Shown here in pieces: positions 47,047 through 57,801 of a stretch of 64,000 bases of DNA (position 1 is its first letter; every line of letters starts with the position of its first letter). The notes below the pieces were generated by a model that was not told the DNA's origin, ran no database searches, and saw only the letters and a list, made by a program, of their open reading frames with translations. The DNA comes from Thermochromatium tepidum ATCC 43061 (lineage in GTDB: Bacteria; Pseudomonadota; Gammaproteobacteria; Chromatiales; Chromatiaceae). The DNA lies in assembly GCF_009664085.1 (NCBI RefSeq), contig NZ_CP039268.1:1349501-1413500 (forward strand), in the 5' to 3' direction. The position numbers and the translations under genes are program-made.

Positions 47047-47247
47047 GTTGTGCTCCACGGGTTCGGAGTTGGGAAGGCTTGGACCTTATGAGCGCCAAAA
47101 GCATAGAGAGGTTTGATGACGCTTGGATGTCCATTGCGTGACGAATCCATGAGTCACCGGTCTAGACCCTTGGATCGAGCCTCCCATAAAGACCCACCAA
47201 TCACTGTATGCCCCTTGATCAGTCGAAAATTCTTTGGGAGACCCTCC

Positions 47248-47427
47248 ATGCCCATTGGCCACTTTAATCCTCCCGCTCGCACGCTCAAGGGGTCGGGGCC
47301 TGCCGATGTCCATCGGCGTGTGCGTTCTGCCCTGGCCTGCCCGACCATCGGTCATCTCGATCCGGCCTTTGTCGGAGGGATGGACGAGGTGGCGGCGGCG
47401 CGCGACTTGCCCGATCGTTCGGCTTGA
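47248..47427 (+). pseudogene. 5' remnant of an alanine/serine-glyoxylate-type aminotransferase
   Basis: A 59-codon open frame starts with [18 protein letters not shown] and continues through [22 protein letters not shown]. This matches the N terminus of class V aminotransferases of the alanine-glyoxylate/serine-glyoxylate type ([34 protein letters not shown]). After MDEVA the similarity stops and the frame ends 10 codons later. A GGGAG lies 9 bases upstream of the ATG, so the original start seems intact. The rest of the gene, with the PLP lysine, is missing; the SCO-like gene starts 12 bases after the stop. Confidence 0.7.
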
Positions 47428-47439
47428 GGGCTGCGCGGC

Positions 47440-48072
47440 GTGTTCGTGCGCAATCGCCATCATTTCGGCGTACGTCTGGTCTTGGCGATCGGGGCGATGG
47501 CGCTCTTCGTCCTTGGCTATCAGTGGGGCAATCAGTACAGATTCGGCTCCACCGCGCCCCCCGAGATCCGGGGCGTCCTGATCCAGCCGCCGGGCGAGAT
47601 CCCGGAGTTCGGCCTGCGCGACCCATTCGGGCGGTCGGTCGGACGCGCGGATCTGGTCGGCAGCTGGACCCTGCTGGCGTTTGGGGATCTCGCCGAGGCC
47701 ACGGGGCAGCGTGCCGCGCAACGCCTGATCGAGACCCGCAACCGGCTCTCTGATCGACCCGAGCTGATCGAGAGGCTCCAGTTGATACTGGTCCAGACCA
47801 GCGAGCGGTTGGAGCTGGCACGCGACTTCGCCCGTCTCTCGCCAGTGTTACGACCGCTTGCCGGGCCGCCCGAGTCGATCGCGCCACTGCATGAAGGACT
47901 GGGGTTGGTAAGCGGGGTTGGACCCATGCTGTTCGTGATCGGTCCCGACGCGCGGCTACGCGCCATCCTGCCCGAGACCGAGAGCGGCGCCGCCATGGCC
48001 GAAGATGTCAAGGCGTTGATGGCGAGTGATCGGATCAGCGTTTCAGCATCTCCATCACTACCGCGGCCATGA
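47440..48072 (+). CDS. SCO1/SenC-like membrane-anchored protein without CxxxC
   Basis: A 210-residue protein with one N-terminal transmembrane segment (LVLAIGAMALFVLGYQWG, ~residues 13-30) and a thioredoxin-like region. PEFGLRDPFGRSVGRADLVGSWTLLAFGDL (about 54-83) and GPMLFVIGPDARLRAILP near 163 resemble SCO1/SenC copper chaperones. The copper-binding CxxxC and the later histidine are missing; the product has no cysteine. It may be a degenerate or non-copper member. The start is a GTG at 47440 without a clear ribosome binding site. Confidence 0.65.
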   Translation: MFVRNRHHFGVRLVLAIGAMALFVLGYQWGNQYRFGSTAPPEIRGVLIQPPGEIPEFGLRDPFGRSVGRADLVGSWTLLAFGDLAEATGQRAAQRLIETRNRLSDRPELIERLQLILVQTSERLELARDFARLSPVLRPLAGPPESIAPLHEGLGLVSGVGPMLFVIGPDARLRAILPETESGAAMAEDVKALMASDRISVSASPSLPRP

Positions 48073-48218
48073 GCTTGGACTTTGCGAGGCTGAGTTTGAC
48101 CGGCGCTGGGGTCGAGCGCGGTTTGGCGGCTGGCGGGTGTTGACTTCAGGTGCTGAGTGGTGGGATGAGCAGCTGGGTTGGTCTTCGGCAGAGCACGTCC
48201 AGGATTTATGTCCGTCGG

Positions 48219-49343
48219 TCAGGTCAAGACCAGATTGTCGCGATGGATCAGTTCCTCGTCGTCGAGATAGCCGAGGATCTGTTCAAAATGGGCCGAGGGA
48301 TGACCAAGGATGCGCTTGGCCTCGTCGGCGTCATAGTTGACCAGTCCGCGCGCGATTTCGCGCCCGGCCTCGTCGATACAGATCACGACCTCGCCACGGT
48401 TGAAGCGCCCCTGTACCGCCTTCACGCCCACCGCCAACAGACTGGTGCCCTTCTCGCGCAGCGCCCGTACAGCGCCCTCGTCCAGTACCAGCCGACCACG
48501 TGCCTGGAGATGACCGGCCAGCCACTGCTTGCGTGCTGCCTGTGCCTCTTGGTCGGGGATCAGCAGCGTGCCGACAGATTCACCTGCACCGATACGGTTC
48601 AAGACCTGCTCGCTTCGCCCAGGCGCGATGATGGTCGGCGTCCCCGAGCGCGCCGCTAGACGGGCGGCGCGTACCTTGGTGACCATGCCGCCGGTGCCGA
48701 GCCCGGTGACGCTGCCGCCGGCGACCTGATCGAGCAGCGGATCACTGACCCAGGTCTCTGAGATCAGCTTGGCGTTGGGATTGTGGCGCGGATCCTGGTC
48801 GAAAAGCCCGTCCTGATCGGTGAGCAGGATCAGTAGATCGGCCTCGATCAGATTGGCGACCAGTGCGGCCAGGGTGTCGTTGTCGCCGAAGCGCAGTTCG
48901 TCGGTCGCGACTGTGTCGTTTTCGTTGATGACCGGGATCACACCGAGCTTGAGCAGCGTGCGCAATGTGCTCCGGGCATTGAGATAGCGCGAGCGATTGG
49001 ATAGATCATCGCGCGTCAGCAGGACCTGGGCGGTGTGGAGCCCGCGTGCCTGAAAGCAATCCTCATAGGCCCGCACCAGACCCATCTGACCGATGGCCGC
49101 GGCCGCTTGCAGCTCGTGCAGGGCCTTGGGCCGCTGGCGCCAACCCAAGCGGGCCATCCCCTCGGCCACGGCGCCGGAGGAGACCAGCACGATCTCGTGG
49201 CCGGCCTGGCGGCGTGTGCTCATCTGCTCGACCCAGGGGGCCAGCCTGGCGCGTTCCAGGCCCTGGCCGTCGCGCGTCAGAAGCGCGCTGCCGATCTTGA
49301 CCACCCAACGCCGCGTCTCTGGAATCCTGTCTCGCGAGATCAT
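48219..49343 (-). CDS. proB: Glutamate 5-kinase
   Basis: A 374-residue enzyme catalysing the first step of proline synthesis. The amino-acid kinase domain includes [10 protein letters not shown] (from residue 14), [14 protein letters not shown] near 54, [25 protein letters not shown] near 139-163 and [15 protein letters not shown] near 216. A PUA domain occupies about residues 280-365. It lies downstream of obgE in the same direction, 40 bases after it. Confidence 0.96.
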   Translation of the reverse strand: MISRDRIPETRRWVVKIGSALLTRDGQGLERARLAPWVEQMSTRRQAGHEIVLVSSGAVAEGMARLGWRQRPKALHELQAAAAIGQMGLVRAYEDCFQARGLHTAQVLLTRDDLSNRSRYLNARSTLRTLLKLGVIPVINENDTVATDELRFGDNDTLAALVANLIEADLLILLTDQDGLFDQDPRHNPNAKLISETWVSDPLLDQVAGGSVTGLGTGGMVTKVRAARLAARSGTPTIIAPGRSEQVLNRIGAGESVGTLLIPDQEAQAARKQWLAGHLQARGRLVLDEGAVRALREKGTSLLAVGVKAVQGRFNRGEVVICIDEAGREIARGLVNYDADEAKRILGHPSAHFEQILGYLDDEELIHRDNLVLT

Positions 49344-49383
49344 GCTGCACCGCGTTCAGCCTTTGAAGTTGTCATATTGGGTT

Positions 49384-50748
<1,365 letters not shown>

Positions 50749-50764
50749 TTTACCGTGTTGATCT

Positions 50765-50800
50765 CGAAAAAGAAAAAGCCTCGCCCATGGGACGAGGCTT
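50765..50800 (-). terminator. Intrinsic terminator after rpmA
   Basis: On the minus strand, AAGCCTCGTC-CCAT-GGGCGAGGCTT is followed by TTTCTTTTT. It lies about 90 bases past the rpmA stop and should end the rplU-rpmA transcript before obgE. Confidence 0.8.
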
Positions 50801-50888
50801 CGCAAGCGGCGCGCACAGCCCGATCGAGACAGGCCGCAAGGGCCCTTAAAGGGCTGTTGCGGCAGGCCGCGCACCGATGCGAGTGCGC

Positions 50889-51146
50889 TCAGGCGTTCTC
50901 AACGATGACGAACTTGCGGTTCTTCGGACCCTTGGTCACGAATTTCACCACACCGTCGGTTAGCGCAAACAGGGTATGATCCCTACCGCAACCGACATTG
51001 ACGCCGTTGTGGAAGCGGGTGCCGCGCTGACGCACGATGATGCCGCCTGCACGGATCCGTTGGCCGCCGAAGACCTTGACGCCCAGTCGCTTGGATTCGG
51101 AATCGCGGCCGTTGCGCGAACTGCCGCCTGCCTTTTTGTGTGCCAT
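50889..51146 (-). CDS. rpmA: Ribosomal protein bL27
   Basis: An 85-residue large-subunit protein near the peptidyl transferase centre. [20 protein letters not shown] is the typical start and [20 protein letters not shown] follows. rplU lies 13 bases upstream in the same direction. Confidence 0.98.
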   Translation of the reverse strand: MAHKKAGGSSRNGRDSESKRLGVKVFGGQRIRAGGIIVRQRGTRFHNGVNVGCGRDHTLFALTDGVVKFVTKGPKNRKFVIVENA

Positions 51147-51159
51147 GGATGCTGACTCC

Positions 51160-51474
51160 TCAGCCGGCGTTGATACCGGTGATCTTGACCGCCGTAAACC
51201 ACTGACGATGGCCTTGGCGCTTCATATAATGCTTGCGACGACGGAACTTGATAATCCTGACCTTTTTGGCGCGACCGTGCGACTCGACGGTCGCCGTCAC
51301 CTTGACGCCGGCCAGATAGGGCTTGCCGACCTTGACATCCTCGCCATCGGCCACCATCAAGACCTGTTCGAAATCGATACTGTCGCCGGCCTCGGCGGTC
51401 AGTTTTTCGATCTTGACCGTGTCACCTTCGGAAACCCGGTATTGTTTGCCACCGGTTTGAATGACCGCGTACAT
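51160..51474 (-). CDS. rplU: Ribosomal protein bL21
   Basis: A 104-residue large-subunit protein. It begins [18 protein letters not shown] and ends with the L21 signature [21 protein letters not shown]. The ATG at 51474 is the family start; the open frame continues to 51546 through the leader. ispB is divergent, with a 260-base promoter region between. Confidence 0.98.
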   Translation of the reverse strand: MYAVIQTGGKQYRVSEGDTVKIEKLTAEAGDSIDFEQVLMVADGEDVKVGKPYLAGVKVTATVESHGRAKKVRIIKFRRRKHYMKRQGHRQWFTAVKITGINAG

Positions 51475-51734
51475 CTTTTGAAGATCCCCAGCTGTTCGGA
51501 TAGGGCCGACCCTAGACGTCGGAACCAAAGTGCCCAATCTAATCAAAAAATTCCCCTTTGGTCAACGCCGGAATCGGATCATGGTCTGCAACTGTCTAAA
51601 TGTCGGCCGGCCATCGACCGGAGTCGCCAAATTGCGTACCCTTCACCAAGCTGACGGGTGGGATGCCTGGCTTGACAGTCCTTCATCCGCGCCCCTAGCA
51701 TCCGCCGCCATTCCACGATAGATCCTAGACACGC

Positions 51735-52703
51735 ATGGACCTTTCCAGGATTCGACAACCCGTCGCCGAGGACGCCAAGGCCGTCGACGCCTTGATCCTG
51801 CGTCGACTCCAATCCGACGTGGTGCTGATCAATCAGATCGGGCATTACATCGTCAACAGCGGCGGCAAGCGGCTGCGTCCGCTCTCGGTGCTACTCGCCG
51901 CACGCGCCTGCGGCTATACCGGTGAGCGCCATATCGATCTCGCAGCCATCGTGGAGTTCATCCACACCTCGACCCTGCTGCACGACGACGTGGTCGACGG
52001 CTCACAACTGCGGCGTAATCGCGAGACCGCCAACGTGGTCTGGGGCAACGACGCCAGCGTCCTGGTCGGCGATTTCCTCTACTCGCGCTCGTTCGAGATG
52101 ATGGTCGAGGTTGGCAGCATGCGGGTGATGGAAGTGCTGGCGCACGCGACCAACCGCATCGCCGAGGGTGAGGTCTTGCAATTGCTCAACGAACGCGATC
52201 CGGACACGGACGAGGCGCGCTACATGGAGGTCATCCGCCGCAAGACCGCAACCCTGTTCGAGGCCGGCACCCGGCTCGGTGCCGTGCTTGCCGAGTCGCC
52301 GCCCGAGATCGAGGACGCCATCGGCGAATACGGACTCTGTCTCGGCATCGCCTTCCAGCTTGTAGACGACGCGCTCGACTACAGCCTTGACAATGCCGAG
52401 CTGGGCAAGAACGTCGGCGACGACCTCGATGAGGGCAAGCCGACCCTGCCGATCATCCGCGCCATGCAGGTTGGGGCTCCCGAGCAGCGCGCCCTGCTGC
52501 GCGAGGCCATCGTGCATGGTGGACGCGATCGCATCGAGTCCGTCACGGCGGCGATTGCGTCCACCGACGCAATCGACTACACTATTCAGCTTGCACAGTC
52601 ATACGCGGCACGGGCCAAGCAGGCACTCAAACCCCTAACGGCCTCGCCCGCGTGCGACGCACTCATCATGCTGGCGGATTTTGCCGTCGCACGCACGTAT
52701 TGA
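51735..52703 (+). CDS. ispB: Octaprenyl (polyprenyl) diphosphate synthase
   Basis: A 322-residue trans-polyprenyl synthase for the quinone side chain. The first aspartate-rich motif reads LLHDDVVDGSQLRR (about residues 82-95), a DDxxD variant as in E. coli IspB, and the second QLVDDALDYS is near 212. GGKRLRPLSVLLAARA marks the IPP-binding region. Divergent from rplU-rpmA as in E. coli. A tRNA-Pro follows. Confidence 0.95.
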   Translation: MDLSRIRQPVAEDAKAVDALILRRLQSDVVLINQIGHYIVNSGGKRLRPLSVLLAARACGYTGERHIDLAAIVEFIHTSTLLHDDVVDGSQLRRNRETANVVWGNDASVLVGDFLYSRSFEMMVEVGSMRVMEVLAHATNRIAEGEVLQLLNERDPDTDEARYMEVIRRKTATLFEAGTRLGAVLAESPPEIEDAIGEYGLCLGIAFQLVDDALDYSLDNAELGKNVGDDLDEGKPTLPIIRAMQVGAPEQRALLREAIVHGGRDRIESVTAAIASTDAIDYTIQLAQSYAARAKQALKPLTASPACDALIMLADFAVARTY

Positions 52704-52716
52704 TGGCGTCAATCAT

Positions 52717-52796
<80 letters not shown>

Positions 52797-52816
52797 AATT
52801 TCCTAAAGATACAATC

Positions 52817-52839
52817 AACCGGCCTTGGCCGGTTTTTTT
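52817..52839 (+). terminator. Intrinsic terminator after tRNA-Pro
   Basis: AACCGGCC-TT-GGCCGGTT followed by TTTTT, 21 bases after the tRNA. Confidence 0.88.
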
Positions 52840-52896
52840 ATTTGTGTCTTCGTCAATAACGCCTTCCATCGTATCTCGGTCGTCGAGGAGAGCCTG

Positions 52897-53985
52897 ATGC
52901 GCTTTCATCATCCACCCCGTCGGAACCCCGACCCAGGGCTTGGGCTTGCCGCCCAGGCGGCATTGGGCATCATCTGGCTGGTCGCCCTGAGCGGTTGTGC
53001 CGAACGCGCTGATCCCATGATCGATCTATCCGGCCCGACCATGGGTACCTATTACTCGGTCAAGATTGCCCGCCCACCAGTCGGGTTGAGTGCCGAGACC
53101 CTGGAGCCTGAGTTGACCCGAATACTCGCTGAAGTCAGCGCCGAGATCTCAACCTATGATCCGAACTCAGAACTGTCACGCCTCAACGCCAATCCCAGCA
53201 CCGACTGGATCCCGGTCTCCGAGCATCTGCTTACCGTCATGGCCGAGGGTCAACGCCTCGCGGATCTGACCAATGGGGTCTATGACGTGACCATCGGTCC
53301 GCTAGTCAATCTCTGGGGCTTCGGTCCCGAGCCTCGCTCCGACCACCTGCCTACCGAGGCTGAGATCCAGGCCGCGCGCGAACGGATCGGCTATCAAAAG
53401 CTCGAGCTGCGCGATGCGCCGCCTGCCGTGCGCAAGGCACGCGGCGATCTCTACATCGACCTCTCCTCACTCGGCGAGGGCTATGGCGTTGACCGAATCG
53501 CCGAGTGGCTGGAGTCGCGCGGCGTCACGGATTACATGGTCGCCATCGCCGGCACAATCCGCGCCAAGGGATTTAACGCCAAGGGCCAACCCTGGGCCAT
53601 CGCCATTGAACAACCCCTGCCCGAACGCCGTGCCGTGCATCGTGTCATCGCGGTTTCGGACCGCGCGATCTCGACCTCGGGCGACTATCGCAACTTCTTC
53701 GAGAAGGACGGTAAGCGCTACTCGCACGAAATCGACCCCATGACCGGCACCCCGGTCGATCGCCAACTCGGCTCGGTCACCGTGATCGGCGATGTCGGAA
53801 TGATCGTGGATGGCCTGGCCACAGCGCTCATGGTTCTGGGTGAGAAACGCGGCCCGGCGCTGGCCGAGATCCAGGGAATCGCGGCCTATTTCATCCTGCG
53901 CGAGGGCGAGACGTTCCGGGGGATCGCGTCGAGCGCGTTCCAGACCTATCTGGACGCCGCCGCTGCAACGCCTACCGAGCATTGA
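52897..53985 (+). CDS. apbE: FAD:protein FMN transferase (ApbE), lipoprotein
   Basis: A 362-residue periplasmic flavinyltransferase that attaches FMN to threonines of RnfG/RnfD or NqrB/NqrC. A lipobox LSGC at about residues 32-35 gives membrane anchoring. Family motifs are GPTMGTYYSVKIA, STYDPNSELSRLN, DLYIDLSSLGEGYGVDRIA and SHEIDPMTGTPV. The usual GG(D/E) of the flavin loop reads AGTIRAKG here. The ATG at 52897 has GAGGAG 6 bases upstream; the open frame from 52825 runs through the terminator. Its target may be the Rnf complex. Confidence 0.94.
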   Translation: MRFHHPPRRNPDPGLGLAAQAALGIIWLVALSGCAERADPMIDLSGPTMGTYYSVKIARPPVGLSAETLEPELTRILAEVSAEISTYDPNSELSRLNANPSTDWIPVSEHLLTVMAEGQRLADLTNGVYDVTIGPLVNLWGFGPEPRSDHLPTEAEIQAARERIGYQKLELRDAPPAVRKARGDLYIDLSSLGEGYGVDRIAEWLESRGVTDYMVAIAGTIRAKGFNAKGQPWAIAIEQPLPERRAVHRVIAVSDRAISTSGDYRNFFEKDGKRYSHEIDPMTGTPVDRQLGSVTVIGDVGMIVDGLATALMVLGEKRGPALAEIQGIAAYFILREGETFRGIASSAFQTYLDAAAATPTEH

Positions 53986-54165
53986 CAAAATAAAGACGAG
54001 CCTAGACACCGCCCGAGCGGAACAGGGCAAATTCTTTGTGTTAAAGTTCCGTGCCGTTTTTTGGCGGCATATCGGTTCGTCCGCTGCCTTATTTCAGACG
54101 TTGCGATTGCCGCCACCCTTGATCGGCCCACTCCAACGCTATAACCCATAAACGGGGGGATACGT

Positions 54166-56205
54166 ATGTCGACAGACTTTGTTCTTTGGCTCGCCATCGG
54201 CTCTGGGGGCCTGGCCATCGCCTTCGGCCTTGCGGTCGTGGCCTGGATCACATCCCAGTCCGCCGGTTCCGAACGGATGCAGGAAATCGCCGCTGCCGTC
54301 CAGACCGGCGCGCGCGCCTATCTCAATCGTCAGTACACCACCATCGGTCTAGTAGGAGCAGGACTCTTCATCGTGCTCTGGCTGCTCCTTGGTCTGGCTA
54401 CGGCGGGTGGGTTCGCCATCGGTGCCATCCTCTCGGGCCTGGCCGGCTATATCGGCATGAACGTATCGGTGCGCGCCAATGTCCGGACCGCCCAAGCCGC
54501 CACCAATGGCCTCGAATCGGCCTTGGCCATCGCCTTCCGTGGCGGTGCCGTGACAGGGATGCTGGTAGTTGGTCTAGGGCTACTGGGTGTCGCCGGCTAC
54601 TTCCTATATCTGGGCGCCGATGAGTCTGCGCTGCATGCCCTGGTGGGACTGGCATTCGGCGGTTCCTTGATCTCTATCTTCGCCCGCCTCGGCGGCGGTA
54701 TCTTTACCAAGGGTGCGGACGTCGGCGCCGACCTAGTCGGCAAGGTCGAGGCCGGCATCCCGGAGGACGATCCACGCAACCCGGCAGTGATCGCCGATAA
54801 CGTCGGCGACAACGTCGGCGACTGCGCCGGCATGGCCGCCGACCTATTCGAGACCTATGCGGTCACCATCATCGCGACCATGGTCTTGGGGGGACTGATG
54901 TTCAAGGGGGCCGATGGCAGCCTGGCCATGAACTATGTCACCTATCCCCTGGCACTGGGTGCCGCCTCCATCATCGCCTCACTGATCGGGGCCTTCTTCG
55001 TCAAGGCCAACGAGGGCGGCAAGATCATGCATGCACTCTATCGCGGTATGGCGGTCGCCGGGGGGCTGGCCTTCATCTTCTTCGCCATCATCACCGCCCT
55101 GGTCATGGGCTGGTCGCAGTTCCTGCCGCTGTTATTCTGCGCCCTGATCGGCCTGGGTCTGACGGCCGCGCTCATGTTCATCACCGAGTACTACACGGCG
55201 ACCGAATACCCGCCGGTCCAGTCGGTGGCCGCCGCCTCGCAGACAGGACATGCCACCAACATCATCGCTGGCCTTGCGGTCTCGATGAAGTCCACCGCCC
55301 TGCCGGTGCTTGCGGTCTGTACCGCCATCTGGGCCGCGTATCTGGCCGCCGGACTCTATGGCATCGCCATCGCTGCCACCGCCATGCTGTCGATGGCCGG
55401 GATGGTGGTCGCACTCGACGCCTATGGTCCGATCACTGACAACGCCGGCGGCATCGCCGAGATGTCGGGCCTGCCCAGCGAGGTGCGCAAGATCACCGAT
55501 GCACTGGATGCGGTCGGCAACACCACCAAGGCCGTGACCAAGGGCTATGCTATCGGTTCAGCGGGTCTGGCGGCCCTGGTACTCTTCGCCGACTACACCC
55601 ATAACCTGGAGGTCGCCGGCAAGATCCAGCAGTTCGCGCTCGCGGATCCGGCGGTCATCATCGGACTCTTCATCGGCGGTCTGGTACCCTATCTGTTCGG
55701 CGCCATGGCGATGGAGGCGGTCGGGCGCGCCGCAGGTTCAGTGGTCATCGAGGTGCGTCGCCAGTTCAGCGAGATCAAGGGCCTCATGGAGGGTACGGCC
55801 AAGCCGGACTATTCGCGCGCCGTGGATCTGCTGACCCGGGCGGCGATCAAGGAGATGGTCGTGCCCTCGCTCTTGCCGATCCTGGTACCGATCGCCGTCG
55901 CTATCGGTATCAACATCCTGATGGGCGATGGCGCCGGGATCCGCGCGCTCGGTGGGATGCTGATCGGGACCATCGTCACCGGTCTGTTCGTCGCCATCTC
56001 GATGTGCACCGGCGGCGGGGCCTGGGACAACGCCAAGAAGTACATCGAAGAGGGCAACTTTGGCGGCAAGGGCTCTGAGCCCCACAAGGCCGCAGTCACG
56101 GGCGACACCGTCGGCGACCCTTACAAGGACACCGCCGGCCCGGCCATCAACCCGCTGATCAAGATCATCAACATCGTGGCGCTGCTCCTGGTGCCCCTGC
56201 TCTGA
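54166..56205 (+). CDS. hppA: K+-independent H+-translocating membrane pyrophosphatase
   Basis: A 679-residue, ~16-helix pump that couples PPi hydrolysis to proton transport and is common in purple bacteria. The catalytic loop is [39 protein letters not shown] in pieces from about residue 181. [10 protein letters not shown] near residue 451 carries the lysine and threonine that mark K+-independent H+-pumps (K+-dependent forms have alanines). [11 protein letters not shown] and [16 protein letters not shown] are also present. The gene stands alone. Confidence 0.96.
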   Translation: MSTDFVLWLAIGSGGLAIAFGLAVVAWITSQSAGSERMQEIAAAVQTGARAYLNRQYTTIGLVGAGLFIVLWLLLGLATAGGFAIGAILSGLAGYIGMNVSVRANVRTAQAATNGLESALAIAFRGGAVTGMLVVGLGLLGVAGYFLYLGADESALHALVGLAFGGSLISIFARLGGGIFTKGADVGADLVGKVEAGIPEDDPRNPAVIADNVGDNVGDCAGMAADLFETYAVTIIATMVLGGLMFKGADGSLAMNYVTYPLALGAASIIASLIGAFFVKANEGGKIMHALYRGMAVAGGLAFIFFAIITALVMGWSQFLPLLFCALIGLGLTAALMFITEYYTATEYPPVQSVAAASQTGHATNIIAGLAVSMKSTALPVLAVCTAIWAAYLAAGLYGIAIAATAMLSMAGMVVALDAYGPITDNAGGIAEMSGLPSEVRKITDALDAVGNTTKAVTKGYAIGSAGLAALVLFADYTHNLEVAGKIQQFALADPAVIIGLFIGGLVPYLFGAMAMEAVGRAAGSVVIEVRRQFSEIKGLMEGTAKPDYSRAVDLLTRAAIKEMVVPSLLPILVPIAVAIGINILMGDGAGIRALGGMLIGTIVTGLFVAISMCTGGGAWDNAKKYIEEGNFGGKGSEPHKAAVTGDTVGDPYKDTAGPAINPLIKIINIVALLLVPLL

Positions 56206-56324
56206 TCGCAACCCAGCCCCTGTAAAACGAGGCGCGGCCTGGGCCGCGCCCCGACCTTGGGCCTCTAGTGTGGCTTTGGAGGCAAGTATCCGGAAATGCA
56301 CCGGATCGAGTGATTTTGAGGCAT

Positions 56325-56359
56325 AAAAAATCCCCGCATCTTTTGGATACGGGGATTTT
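56325..56359. terminator. Bidirectional intrinsic terminator between hppA and tRNA-Asn
   Basis: AAAATCCCCG (56328-56337) pairs with CGGGGATTTT (56350-56359). The six-A run on its left gives a T tract on the minus strand, so it should end the aspC/tRNA-Asn side; the TTTT arm also serves hppA. Confidence 0.85.
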
Positions 56360-56372
56360 CAATGCTTATGTT

Positions 56373-56448
56373 TGGCTCCCTGGGACGGGCTCGAACCGCC
56401 GACCTAGTGATTAACAGTCACCCGCTCTACCGACTGAGCTACCAGGGA
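56373..56448 (-). tRNA. tRNA-Asn (GTT)
   Basis: 76 bases with CCA encoded. The acceptor TCCCTGG pairs with CCAGGGA, the anticodon loop is CTGTTAA (anticodon GTT) and the T arm contains GCGGTTCGAGCCCGT. It lies 41 bases after aspC in the same direction. Confidence 0.97.
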
Positions 56449-56489
56449 ATGGTATGAGCTCTTTATAGTGCGGTACATACCGACCGGCG

Positions 56490-57680
56490 TCAAGCGTTTT
56501 TTACCGCCTGCTCGATTCGATCCAGCGCCCGCTCCAGGACCTCGCGGCTGGTGGCGATCGACAGCCGCAGATATCCACCCAACCCGAACGCCGAACCGGG
56601 CACCACAGCAACGCCCGCCTTCTCGATCAGAAACTCGGCGAGTTCCAGATCGTTGTGAACCCCCTCCAGACGCTCGATCAACGCTTGCACCTTCGGGAAC
56701 ACATAGAAAGTTCCATCGGTCGGCAGACACTCGATGCCCGGGATCCTGTTGAGCCGATCGACCACCAAGTCATGCCGTTCCATGAACGCCTTGACCATCA
56801 TCCCGATACAGTCCTGCGGGCCTTCCAGCGCAGCCTGGGCCGCCACCTGGGAGATCGAGGTCGGGTTGGAGGTGCTCTGCGACTGGACCTTGGACATCGC
56901 CTTGATGATGGGCGCCGGTCCGCCTGCATAGCCGATCCGCCAGCCCGTCATCGCATAGGCCTTGGATACGCCGTTGAGTACCAGGGTCCGCGGCACCAGA
57001 TCCGGGCAGGCATTGAGGATGTTGACGAAGGGCGCCGAACTCCAACGGATATGCTCATACATGTCGTCGGTCGCGATGATCACCTTTGGGAAATCACGCA
57101 ACACCTCACCCAGCGCCTCCAGCTCTTCACGGCTATACATCATCCCGGTCGGATTGGATGGGCTATTGATGACCACCAGCCGGGTCTTGTCGTTCATCGA
57201 CCCCTTGAGCTGGGCCGGTGTGATCTTGAACGACTGCGCCGCACCCGCCTGGATGAACACAGGCGCGCCACCAGCCAGCAACACCATGTCTGGATAAGAC
57301 ACCCAATAGGGTGCCGGGATCACGACCTCGTCACCCGGATCGAGCAGTGCCTGGGCTAGATTGAAGAAACTCTGCTTGCCGCCACAGGAGACCAGGATCT
57401 GCTCCGGTGTGTAGTCCAAACCATTCTCGCGCTTGAATTTGGCGACGATGGCACGCTTGAGCTCTGGCGTACCATCGACGGCGGTGTATTTGGTAAAACC
57501 GGACTCGATGGCGTGGACGGCTGCGGCCTTGATGTGCTCGGGGGTATCAAAGTCCGGCTCCCCGACCCCGAGCCCGATCACATCGCGACCCTCGGCACGC
57601 AGTGCGGCGGCGCGGGCAGTGATGGCAAGGGTCGGAGAGGGTTTGACGGATTGGACACGGGCAGCGAGCTTGATGGTCAT
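56490..57680 (-). CDS. aspC: Aspartate aminotransferase (class I, Ib type)
   Basis: A 396-residue PLP enzyme interconverting aspartate/2-oxoglutarate and oxaloacetate/glutamate. The N terminus reads MTIKLAARVQSVKPSPTLAI. GLGVGEPDFDTPEHIKAAA, NSPSNPTGMMYSREELEA and NGVSKAYAMTGWRIGY (PLP lysine near residue 238) mark the Ib subgroup. The frame is open to 57809, but the ATG at 57680 is the conserved start. Head-to-head with uvrB. Confidence 0.93.
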   Translation of the reverse strand: MTIKLAARVQSVKPSPTLAITARAAALRAEGRDVIGLGVGEPDFDTPEHIKAAAVHAIESGFTKYTAVDGTPELKRAIVAKFKRENGLDYTPEQILVSCGGKQSFFNLAQALLDPGDEVVIPAPYWVSYPDMVLLAGGAPVFIQAGAAQSFKITPAQLKGSMNDKTRLVVINSPSNPTGMMYSREELEALGEVLRDFPKVIIATDDMYEHIRWSSAPFVNILNACPDLVPRTLVLNGVSKAYAMTGWRIGYAGGPAPIIKAMSKVQSQSTSNPTSISQVAAQAALEGPQDCIGMMVKAFMERHDLVVDRLNRIPGIECLPTDGTFYVFPKVQALIERLEGVHNDLELAEFLIEKAGVAVVPGSAFGLGGYLRLSIATSREVLERALDRIEQAVKNA

Positions 57681-57801
57681 GGAGCAGAATACCTGGATGG
57701 CGCTGATGGCTGGATTCGTGATTGAGGACTCACAATAATAACGAATCCCAGGCTGTCCGACACGCGAATCGAGCGCCGCACCCGCCCCGAGGTTTCCCGG
57801 C

